Part shown: positions 1 to 5,510 of the stretch, piece after piece | Layout: each line of letters opens with the position of its first letter | Position numbering within the stretch: the first letter of the stretch is position 1 | DNA from: Nitronereus sp964503895 | GTDB lineage: Bacteria > Nitrospirota > Nitrospiria > Nitrospirales > UBA8639 | Reading direction: 5' to 3' | Length of the DNA: 5,673 nt | Assembly: GCA_964503895.1 (NCBI GenBank) | Contig: CAZDCF010000060.1 | Coordinates: 1 to 5,673, forward strand | The notes under the pieces: generated by a model | Databases searched by the model: none | What the model saw: only the letters and a program-made list of their open reading frames with translations | What the model was told of the DNA's origin: nothing | Made by a program: the position numbers and the translations under genes

Positions 1-962
1 TCCAAAATGCCAAACGTATTTGGATCGTTGCCTGTGGCACTTCGTGGCATTCAGGCTTGGTTGGAAAATATTTGTTCGAAGAACTAATCCGCACACCCGT
101 TCATGTTGATATTGGCTCGGAGTTTCGCTATCGGGATCCAATGGTGAAGGAAGGGGACCTCTTCATCGCCATTTCGCAATCCGGTGAAACTGCCGATACC
201 TTAGCTGCAGCCCGAGAAGCCAAACGTCTCGGGGCTAGAGTTTTGTCAATCGTGAACGTGGTTGGTAGTACCTTAGCCCGTGAATCCGATGGTGTTATCT
301 ATACACGATCCGGTCCAGAGATCAGTGTAGCCTCCACCAAAGCCTTCACTGGTCAGGTGATTGCTCTCTACCTATTGGCCTTGCATATTGGACGTGTTCG
401 ACAAGTACTAAGCGTGGAAGATGGTCGATGGTGGCTGGATCAATTTATGGCTCTCCCTGGTCAGGTGGAGCATGTCATTAAACGCAAGGCTGAAATCCTG
501 TCGATGGCCCAACGATTCTATAATCATCGAAACTTTCTCTATCTGGGCCGAGGCATTAATTTTCCCATTGCGCTAGAAGGTGCCTTGAAACTGAAGGAAA
601 TCTCCTACATTCATGCCGAAGGTTATGCGGCGGGAGAAATGAAGCATGGTCCCATAGCCTTGATTGATGAGCAAATGCCTGTCGTTGTCTTGGCCCCCCG
701 CGATCGGCTCTACGAAAAAACTGTGAATAATCTCATGGAAGTCAAAGCACGAAGTGCTCCAGTCATCGCCTTTGTCAGCGAAGGCGAACACGAACTTGGC
801 ACCTTAGCCGATTTTGTATTTACTGTTCCTAGTACACACGCGCTGCTCTCTCCCATACCCTTCACCGTGGCTCTTCAACTTTTCGCTTATCACATTGCCG
901 TTCTTCGCAATGTCGACGTGGATAAGCCCCGCAATCTCGCCAAAAGTGTTACGGTAGAATAG
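1..962 (+). CDS. glmS: Glutamine--fructose-6-phosphate aminotransferase (isomerizing), C-terminal part; 5' end outside window
   Basis: The enzyme makes glucosamine-6-phosphate from fructose-6-phosphate and glutamine in the cytoplasm, the first step towards UDP-GlcNAc for peptidoglycan and LPS. The first full codon is at 3, and the frame is open back to the window edge, so the gene is cut by the window; the TTG at 57 is not a real start. About 319 residues are visible of the usual ~600. The N-terminal glutaminase domain is missing. Two SIS domains are seen. The first has VACGTSWHSG, SQSGETADT (sugar-phosphate-binding serines) and STKAFTGQ. The second has YLGRGINFPIALEGALKLKE and HAEGYAAGEMKHGP. 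The protein ends in the family's canonical PRNLAKSVTVE, so the 3' end is intact. The TAG stop overlaps the AGGG that probably serves as ribosome binding site for the next gene. Identification is secure; only the 5' truncation is a limit. Confidence 0.97.
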   Translation, partial: QNAKRIWIVACGTSWHSGLVGKYLFEELIRTPVHVDIGSEFRYRDPMVKEGDLFIAISQSGETADTLAAAREAKRLGARVLSIVNVVGSTLARESDGVIYTRSGPEISVASTKAFTGQVIALYLLALHIGRVRQVLSVEDGRWWLDQFMALPGQVEHVIKRKAEILSMAQRFYNHRNFLYLGRGINFPIALEGALKLKEISYIHAEGYAAGEMKHGPIALIDEQMPVVVLAPRDRLYEKTVNNLMEVKARSAPVIAFVSEGEHELGTLADFVFTVPSTHALLSPIPFTVALQLFAYHIAVLRNVDVDKPRNLAKSVTVE

Positions 963-972
963 GGTTGTGGGT

Positions 973-1344
973 ATGCAAAAACTTTATAAAACTCTTTTAA
1001 TATTACTATTAATTCCTAACATCTCTTTTGCATCTAGTTATCTCTTAACTTGTTTAAACGTAGATGATCAATTTACAACAAATTTTATGATAGATGAAAC
1101 AAACAAGACTATCATGCATTTAAGTTCTTTCGACCCAACTACAAAACAAAAATTTATTGTAAATAAGTTTGAAAAAATTATATTTTTTGACAATAAGTTT
1201 GTTGGAGCATACACCATGACGTCAGCGGGAATTCACAATTTTAGAGTTTTAAATCTTGATAAAATGACTTATAGCAACAGCGGGCATTATATGGGGGACG
1301 TGAAACCCTATGGACAACTTTTTGAATGTTTTAAATCTAACTAA
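973..1344 (+). CDS. Small secreted protein of unknown function, AT-rich
   Basis: I do not recognise this family. The 123-aa product starts with a short basic n-region (MQKLYK), a hydrophobic core (LLILLLIP) and a plausible signal peptidase I site after SFA (about residue 20), so export to the periplasm or outside is likely. The mature part of about 100 residues has two cysteines, C27 near its start and C119 near its end, which could form one disulfide. There is no later membrane segment. I chose ATG 973 over the in-frame GTG at 967 because AGGG (961-964) lies 8 bases upstream and the signal peptide then starts naturally. It begins 10 bases after the glmS stop, so co-transcription is likely. 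Hand-counted GC is about 28%, far below glmS (47% in one counted 60-base segment), which suggests recent transfer or relaxed selection. The signal peptide plus an uninterrupted frame make it a probable real gene, though function stays unknown. Confidence 0.7.
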   Translation: MQKLYKTLLILLLIPNISFASSYLLTCLNVDDQFTTNFMIDETNKTIMHLSSFDPTTKQKFIVNKFEKIIFFDNKFVGAYTMTSAGIHNFRVLNLDKMTYSNSGHYMGDVKPYGQLFECFKSN

Positions 1345-1455
1345 ACCAAATTCAAAACGGACTTATCATAAACATCTAAAGTCTTTGCTTTTCTATCCTT
1401 ATTTCTTCTTTATCCATTCCTGATATTAATACCTAAATGATACATAAACGTTGTT

Positions 1456-1505
1456 TTCTCGTAAGACTCGTAAGGCATTGTAATTATTAATCTATTTTAC
1501 GAGAA
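1456..1505. repeat. CTCGTAA repeat cluster with a perfect 9-bp inverted repeat
   Basis: CTCGTAAG occurs twice in direct orientation (1458-1465 and 1467-1474), spaced 9 bases start to start. A third copy is inverted at 1497-1503. The outer pair forms a perfect inverted repeat, TTCTCGTAA (1456-1464) and TTACGAGAA (1497-1505), with a 32-base interval. The cluster ends five bases before the -35 box of the promoter at 1510, so binding sites for a regulator are a reasonable guess. The loop is long for an RNA hairpin, so I favour a DNA-level role. Function is inferred only. Confidence 0.6.
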
Positions 1506-1509
1506 TGGC

Positions 1510-1538
1510 TTGACAAATGTTCCTAACCGATGTAGCAT
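1510..1538 (+). promoter_or_regulatory. Sigma70-type promoter for the radical SAM gene
   Basis: A consensus-perfect -35 box TTGACA (1510-1515) is followed by an optimal 17-base spacer and TAGCAT (1533-1538), which matches TATAAT at four positions including the key first T, second A and last T. Transcription would begin near 1545, leaving a leader of about 130 bases before ATG 1676. The gene therefore need not depend on read-through from glmS. Box quality and spacing are seen directly; activity is inferred. Confidence 0.55.
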
Positions 1539-1548
1539 CATATCGGTT
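1525..1548. promoter_or_regulatory. Dyad-symmetric candidate operator over the -10 box
   Basis: AACCGAT (1525-1531) and ATCGGTT (1542-1548) are perfect reverse complements separated by 10 bases. The dyad is 24 bp long and the -10 hexamer (1533-1538) lies in its central interval. This geometry fits a dimeric repressor that would block RNA polymerase. An alternative reading is a small hairpin (GATG/CATC, 1529-1539). No regulator gene sits next to it in the window. Confidence 0.4.
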
Positions 1549-1663
1549 TCTGCACGAGGGGAAATAAACACATCGACTATCAAGTGGAAATGCGTGGTCG
1601 GCTTTTGGAACCATCCCGTCCGTTATGCAGGTCGCAGTCAAATAGAAGAGTTTTTTAATAATT

Positions 1664-1668
1664 GGAGG
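1664..1668 (+). promoter_or_regulatory. Strong ribosome binding site of the radical SAM gene
   Basis: GGAGG lies 7 bases upstream of ATG 1676, the best Shine-Dalgarno in the window. It fixes the start of the radical SAM gene at 1676 and argues for efficient translation. Confidence 0.8.
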
Positions 1669-1675
1669 CCGTGAC

Positions 1676-3253
1676 ATGTCCGAATTCCGTGTCCTATTCA
1701 TGTACCCGAATCAAAGGGCAGAATCACTCGTACCGCCAGCGATTGCTATTTTGTCCTCGGTCCTAAAAGAACGAGGAATTCTAGTTGATTTATTCGATTC
1801 AACAAATTACGACCTAGACGCCGATGACTATATTACTATTACACCACACAGAAAGGATAGAGATGACCCTAAAGGAGTTGTACACAATCTGCTAGCGAAA
1901 CCCTTTGAATCCCGTAGCGACACACTACGGAAACATATTAATGCTGTAGCTGGACTAAAAGATAAGGTTTCTGCATTCAACCCCGACTTAATTGCGGTGA
2001 CTGTAACAGAGAGTACATTTCTCCTAGCAGTTCATTTAATCGACTCCATTAGGTCCCATAACGTACCTAATATATTCGGTGGAGTTTTTCCGACGTTTGC
2101 ACCGGAGCGAGCAGTAAGTTTTCCACAAGTCGATATGGTTTGTGTAGGTGAAGGTGAAAATTGTCTGGTCGATCTGTGCGAGAAAATGAGGCATGGCCAG
2201 TCCATTAATGATGTAACCAATCTTTGGCTGAAGGATAAAAATGGTTCAATCATTAAGAATCCAATTAGTAAGCCTGTAAATGTGAATGAAGTACCTCGTG
2301 GAGATTTCGAGATATTTGAAGAAGAGCAGTTTGTCCGACCAATGTATGGAAAACTTTATAAGATGATGCCAGTTGAAACGCATCGAGGATGTCCATATAC
2401 GTGTTCTTTCTGTAACTCTCCCTCTCAGAATGATCTTTATATGAAAGAGACGGGTTCATTGTTTTTCCGGAAGCGGTCCTTTAAGAATATTCGTGAAGAT
2501 TTGCTTTACTTTCGCGACGTGATGAAGATCGAATATATATATTTTTGGGCAGATACATTTTTTGCCTGGTCACAAAAAGAAATCGATGAATTTTGTGAAA
2601 TGTATACCGATATAGGGTTGCCTTTCTGGTGTCAAACCAGAGTTGAAACAGTCAAAGAACATAGAATAAAGCAATTAAAGGATGTTGGTCTTCACTTTAT
2701 GGGTTTCGGTATGGAACATGGGAACGAAGAATTTCGAGCTCATACTGTGTCTCGTAAATACTCTAATGAGAGCGCTATTAAGGCGTTGAAAATTCCGAAG
2801 AATTATGATGTTCCCTTCTCGGTGAATAATATAATTGGGTTTCCAGGGGAGACGAGGGAACTGGCATTCGACACAGTTGAAATAAACAGAAATATTGAAG
2901 CTAGCCAAATGAGCTGTTCAATCTTTCAACCATATTACGGAACCCCTCTTCGTCCGGTGTGTGAAGACAAAGGGTATTTGCATCCTGATACGCTTTGCCC
3001 GGCTAATTCTGAGAACACCGTAATGACCTTGCCGGAATTTACTTCGGATCAGTTGATCGGCCTGAAGAGAACATTTGCAATGTATGCACGTTTCCCTAAA
3101 TCTCGCTGGCCAGAAATAAATGATGCAGAACATTTAACAGATGATGGGAACAGAATATGGAATAAATTGCGTGAGGAATATATAGAAAAATATTTCTCCA
3201 GTTCTGAGACTAATATTACCGAACAAGGAAACCCAATAGAGGTAACAGTGTAA
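1676..3253 (+). CDS. B12-binding-domain radical SAM protein, substrate unknown
   Basis: This 525-aa protein has the layout of cobalamin-binding (class B type) radical SAM enzymes, which use a [4Fe-4S] cluster, SAM and often B12 for methylations or rearrangements of unactivated carbons. Residues 5-180 form the Rossmann-like B12-binding domain, with FMYPN, VPPAIAILSSVLKERG, GGVFPTFAPE (135-144) and CVGEGE (156-161). The cobalt-ligating DxHxxG motif is not visible, and the His common in the family's GGxHPT turn is Phe here, so base-off or absent B12 binding is possible. The radical SAM domain starts near residue 230 with RGCPYTCSFC, whose C239, C243 and C246 make the CxxxCxxC cluster. GFGMEHG (343-349), IIGFPGET (386-393) and PYYGTPL (419-425) are typical later strand motifs. 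About 100 C-terminal residues have no recognised domain. ATG 1676 is supported by GGAGG at 1664. The gene stands alone with its own promoter and no pathway partner nearby. GC is about 38% in two counted segments, lower than glmS and the methyltransferase. Family assignment is firm; the reaction cannot be named. Confidence 0.93.
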   Translation: MSEFRVLFMYPNQRAESLVPPAIAILSSVLKERGILVDLFDSTNYDLDADDYITITPHRKDRDDPKGVVHNLLAKPFESRSDTLRKHINAVAGLKDKVSAFNPDLIAVTVTESTFLLAVHLIDSIRSHNVPNIFGGVFPTFAPERAVSFPQVDMVCVGEGENCLVDLCEKMRHGQSINDVTNLWLKDKNGSIIKNPISKPVNVNEVPRGDFEIFEEEQFVRPMYGKLYKMMPVETHRGCPYTCSFCNSPSQNDLYMKETGSLFFRKRSFKNIREDLLYFRDVMKIEYIYFWADTFFAWSQKEIDEFCEMYTDIGLPFWCQTRVETVKEHRIKQLKDVGLHFMGFGMEHGNEEFRAHTVSRKYSNESAIKALKIPKNYDVPFSVNNIIGFPGETRELAFDTVEINRNIEASQMSCSIFQPYYGTPLRPVCEDKGYLHPDTLCPANSENTVMTLPEFTSDQLIGLKRTFAMYARFPKSRWPEINDAEHLTDDGNRIWNKLREEYIEKYFSSSETNITEQGNPIEVTV

Positions 3254-3275
3254 AACAGTTTGTTCGTGATATTTC

Positions 3276-3284
3276 TTCTCGTAA
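3276..3284 (+). repeat. Downstream copy of the TTCTCGTAA 9-mer
   Basis: TTCTCGTAA recurs 22 bases after the radical SAM stop, in the same orientation as the copy at 1456. The following bases (TGACTTCAAGG) loosely resemble those after the upstream copy (GACTCGTAAGG). The radical SAM gene is thus bracketed by two imperfect direct copies. The rest of the 118-bp gap (3254-3371) shows no clear terminator or promoter, only a small TTCGT/ACGAA dyad (3350-3366) just before the next gene. Confidence 0.4.
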
Positions 3285-3371
3285 TGACTTCAAGGTTTAT
3301 CTAAAGCACTCCATTCAAAAAATAATCTAATATCATGAGCGAAGAGGTGTTCGTTTAAATTACGAAAAACC

Positions 3372-3902
3372 ATGGCGCGAACACTTGTTCTTACTGTTGT
3401 TGGTAAAGATCGTCCGGGTCTTGTTGAAGTTCTCGCGGATTTAATTACTCAATACGATGGAAGCTGGGACGAGAGCCGTATGGCTTGTCTTTCTGGGCAT
3501 TTTGCCGGTGTTGTTCAGGTTCATCTTCCAGAGTCCAGCGCGGACAGTTTGATTTGTGCGCTCCCCGCGCTTCTTGATTCGGGACTTTCAGTCAGCGTGG
3601 TGTCCAGTGATTCGGCTTTAGCTGATGTTGATTGCCGAGAATCCTGGTGGTTAGACCTTGTTAGCCAAGATAGGCCTGGGATTGTGCGGGATATTTCTAG
3701 TCGATTGGCTTCTTTGGGGGTTAGTGTGCAGGATCTCCGGACGGTTATTGAGGATGCTCCTATGTCTGGAGAGCGACTTTTTCGTGCGGAGGCCGAACTG
3801 GTTCCGCCAGCCGGCGCTGATTTTGAACAAATTCGCGCAGCTCTTGAACAGCTAGCGGATGATATGATGATTGACCTGAAGTTAAATAACGAGAAAGAAT
3901 AA
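3372..3902 (+). CDS. Tandem ACT-domain protein, GcvR-like regulator
   Basis: The 176-aa soluble protein consists of two ACT domains, about residues 4-75 and 92-172. Each begins with the ligand-loop signature of this family, GKDRPGLV (11-18) and SQDRPGIV (98-105). There is no catalytic domain and no DNA-binding motif. ACT domains bind small molecules, usually amino acids. This tandem arrangement and length match GcvR of E. coli (about 190 aa), which senses glycine and restrains the activator GcvA. Neither gcvA nor gcv genes are in the window, so a glycine link is only inferred from the family, and it could equally be another amino-acid sensor. ATG 3372 is chosen because the first ACT strand (TLVLTVVGKDRPG) begins immediately after it, although no good Shine-Dalgarno is seen. 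It sits alone, with 118 bp before and 376 bp after. Confidence 0.85.
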   Translation: MARTLVLTVVGKDRPGLVEVLADLITQYDGSWDESRMACLSGHFAGVVQVHLPESSADSLICALPALLDSGLSVSVVSSDSALADVDCRESWWLDLVSQDRPGIVRDISSRLASLGVSVQDLRTVIEDAPMSGERLFRAEAELVPPAGADFEQIRAALEQLADDMMIDLKLNNEKE

Positions 3903-3966
3903 ACAACGATAGGGTATTGAGTGTTGTGAGTATGCCATTCCTTTTCCTGCAGCCGTGCATGCTGTT

Positions 3967-4018
3967 GGTCCGGAAGGACTGGGTGAGGCCTTCTGCGAAC
4001 CGGTTTGAGGGCAAACCG
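3967..4018 (+). other. Pair of stable hairpins downstream of the ACT gene
   Basis: The first hairpin pairs GTCC with GGAC around a GGAA tetraloop (3968-3979), extendable by a G-T pair. The second is a perfect 7-bp stem, CGGTTTG and CAAACCG, around AGGG (4001-4018). Neither is followed by a T-tract, so a simple intrinsic terminator is unlikely. The pair may mark a small structured RNA or a 3' untranslated element, but no known RNA family fits. Confidence 0.35.
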
Positions 4019-4168
4019 AAGCAAGCTAAAAGTGATTTCGAACTGAGTTGTGTGATTTAGGTTTGGTTGATTAGTGCGTCTTTAATTTCCTGCGGAAGTC
4101 TTTTGTCCCATCCCCCTCAAAGCCTTGATCCTTTTCTAATTTTTTCTTTTTAGGCCACTTACCTGTCC

Positions 4169-4198
4169 TTGACTAAGCAGGCAAGGGAAAGCTAATCT
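4169..4198 (+). promoter_or_regulatory. Possible promoter for the methyltransferase-nuo transcript
   Basis: TTGACT (4169-4174, five of six to consensus) is followed after 18 bases by TAATCT (4193-4198), which keeps the first T, second A and last T of the -10 box. Start of transcription would be near 4205, giving a leader of about 75 bases to ATG 4279. The -10 box is weak, so this is a tentative call; it would also serve nuoA unless another promoter lies nearer. Confidence 0.35.
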
Positions 4199-4278
4199 AT
4201 GCTTCCTTTGGCCTATTGGACCTAGGCTTAATGGGTCCGATGGGGTTTCTTGTGCCGAGAGCCAGGATTTTACCATAC

Positions 4279-5466
4279 ATGGCCACTCCATTATCACAAA
4301 AAATTGCTTCTTGCATTCTTGAATCTGGGGCTCCGATGACGTTTGTCCGGTTCATGGAGATGGCTTTGTATGATTCCGATCAGGGGTATTACGTGACAGG
4401 TGGGAATCGGAGCGGATTAGGTAGTCACGCTTCGCCTATAGGCATGCAGGGCGGAGATTTTTTTACAGCTCCTTGTGTCTCTCCTTTCCTTGCACAGTGT
4501 ACTGCTCGGCAATTACAAGAAATTGATGGATTGCTTGGACGACCCTCCGAATTTACGATTCTTGAGATGGGGCCAGGAGGAGGCCGATTTATCAAGGATT
4601 TGTTGGATGAAATCGCTAGATGTGATTCTGACTTCTATTCCCGACTCTCCGTTATTTTAGTTGAGCAAAGCCCATATCTTCGAACTCTCCAGGAGCAGGC
4701 TCTGGCCAATCTTTATGAACAAACTGAGGTAACTTGGATATCCGATCTGAAATCCTTAAAAGATGCTTCAGTTATCGGAGTCTTCCTGTCGAATGAGTTG
4801 GTCGATGCCTTCCCCGTGCATCGAGTTCGAATGCAAAAAGACGGGTTAAAAGAAATTTACGTGGATCACGTGGCTGGGGATTTTGTTGAATTGCTTGATG
4901 ATCCTTCAACTGATGAATTGGCCCAGTTCCTCAAGGCATTGGACGTCGAGTTGCCAGTTGGGTTTACCACGGAAATTAATCTGAATGCTCTGGATTGGAT
5001 GCAACAAGTTGCGCGGGTGTTGTATCGTGGAGTGGTACTGACCATCGATTATGGGCATACGAGCCAAGATTACTTTTCACCAGAAAGAAAAGACGGGACC
5101 TTGCTCTGTTATTACCGGCATAGCGTGAGGACCAATCCCTATGAACGGATTGGTGAACAAGATATGACGGCGCATGTGAATTTTTCGAGTTTGGCCAAAA
5201 CTGGTGAGCAGGTTGGGCTTGAGCTGACGGGTTTCACCAATCTTACGCATTTCTTAATGAGCCTTGGAATTGATGAAATGGTGGTTGACTTCGATCAAGA
5301 GTCTGACAAGGTGCGGGCTGCCATCGAGTTGTTACGGCCCCATGGTATGGGTACTGTCTTTAAGGTACTTATTCAACATAAAGGTCTAGACCTTCCCATG
5401 CTTCAGGCTCTTCGCCATCGGCCGTTTTTTGAGCATGTACTTACCCCAGCAGGTTGCGGGACCTAA
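4279..5466 (+). CDS. SAM-dependent methyltransferase, MidA/NDUFAF7 family (COG1565)
   Basis: The product is a 395-aa soluble class I methyltransferase of the family of mitochondrial NDUFAF7/MidA, whose human member dimethylates an arginine of complex I subunit NDUFS2 and is needed for assembly. Family landmarks appear in order. PLSQKI is at the start, then the FMEMALYDSDQGYY block, and GDFFTAPCVSPF (from residue 59). The SAM-binding glycine-rich loop LEMGPGGGRF is at 95-104. The SNELVDAFPVHRV signature is at 171-183, IDYGH at 256-260 and DMTAHVNF at 295-302. Length is normal and the core is intact. I chose ATG 4279 because homologues begin near this point and CAGGA (4263-4267) lies 11 bases upstream. 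In-frame TTG 4216 and ATGs 4231 and 4240+ would add up to 21 unlike residues over a region that can fold. nuoA starts 44 bases after the stop, so a shared transcript and a role in complex I maturation are likely. Family is firm; substrate in bacteria is inferred. Confidence 0.92.
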   Translation: MATPLSQKIASCILESGAPMTFVRFMEMALYDSDQGYYVTGGNRSGLGSHASPIGMQGGDFFTAPCVSPFLAQCTARQLQEIDGLLGRPSEFTILEMGPGGGRFIKDLLDEIARCDSDFYSRLSVILVEQSPYLRTLQEQALANLYEQTEVTWISDLKSLKDASVIGVFLSNELVDAFPVHRVRMQKDGLKEIYVDHVAGDFVELLDDPSTDELAQFLKALDVELPVGFTTEINLNALDWMQQVARVLYRGVVLTIDYGHTSQDYFSPERKDGTLLCYYRHSVRTNPYERIGEQDMTAHVNFSSLAKTGEQVGLELTGFTNLTHFLMSLGIDEMVVDFDQESDKVRAAIELLRPHGMGTVFKVLIQHKGLDLPMLQALRHRPFFEHVLTPAGCGT

Positions 5467-5510
5467 GGTTCAGAGTTTTTAGGTGTATTCATTGCCAAGG
5501 TAGATTCAAT

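Larger units (their letters stand above)
1345..1675. other. 331-bp intergenic region with regulatory elements
   Basis: No convincing gene lies here. The first ~110 bases are AT-rich and pyrimidine-rich (1380-1420) without a clear GC-rich hairpin, so I cannot name a terminator for the glmS transcript. From 1456 it holds a cluster of CTCGTAA repeats. A promoter follows at 1510-1538, overlapped by a dyad (1525-1548), and then a leader of roughly 130 bases, more GC-balanced than the first part, down to the Shine-Dalgarno at 1664. Short open frames (for example a 17-codon one from ATG 1437) lack ribosome sites and look fortuitous. Confidence 0.6.
3903..4278. other. 376-bp non-coding region between ACT gene and methyltransferase
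   Basis: No gene is supported here. The left half holds two hairpins: a GGAA-tetraloop hairpin (3967-3980) and a perfect 7-bp stem (4001-4018). The middle has a long T-rich run (about 4130-4151) without a strong stem in front, so it is at best a weak terminator. Then come a candidate promoter (4169-4198) and a leader with two overlapping hairpins (4211-4240). A short frame from ATG 3932 (about 40 codons) has no ribosome site and no recognisable motif. Confidence 0.55.

Noticed and set aside
57..59. TTG as the start of glmS
   Set aside because: The same frame is open and clearly GlmS-like upstream to the window edge (RIWIVACGTSWHSG), so the gene is truncated by the window rather than starting here.
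1042..1053. Lipobox at LLTC of the secreted protein
   Set aside because: Thr at -1 is not a normal lipobox residue and a good signal peptidase I site (SFA) precedes it.
1545..1675. Cobalamin riboswitch in the leader of the B12-type radical SAM gene
   Set aside because: The leader is only about 130 bases, shorter than the element, and no B12-box-like sequence or strong paired core is visible.
3960..3990. Possible SRP (4.5S) RNA tip: GGTCCGGAAGGA matches the E. coli apical loop
   Set aside because: The required AGCAG on the 3' side of the loop is replaced by CTGGG, and the long flanking helix is absent.
3521..4024. Long minus-strand open frames across the ACT gene and the following gap
   Set aside because: They are mostly the antisense of the ACT coding sequence, have low-complexity Ser/Arg-rich translations, no ribosome site and no family motifs.
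3932..4063. Short plus-strand frame starting MPFLFLQPC
   Set aside because: No Shine-Dalgarno, no recognisable motif, and it is interrupted by strong hairpins that explain the local structure better.
4129..4151. Intrinsic terminator at the T-rich run
   Set aside because: Only a 4-bp TCAA/TTGA stem lies near it, too weak and not adjacent enough for a confident terminator.
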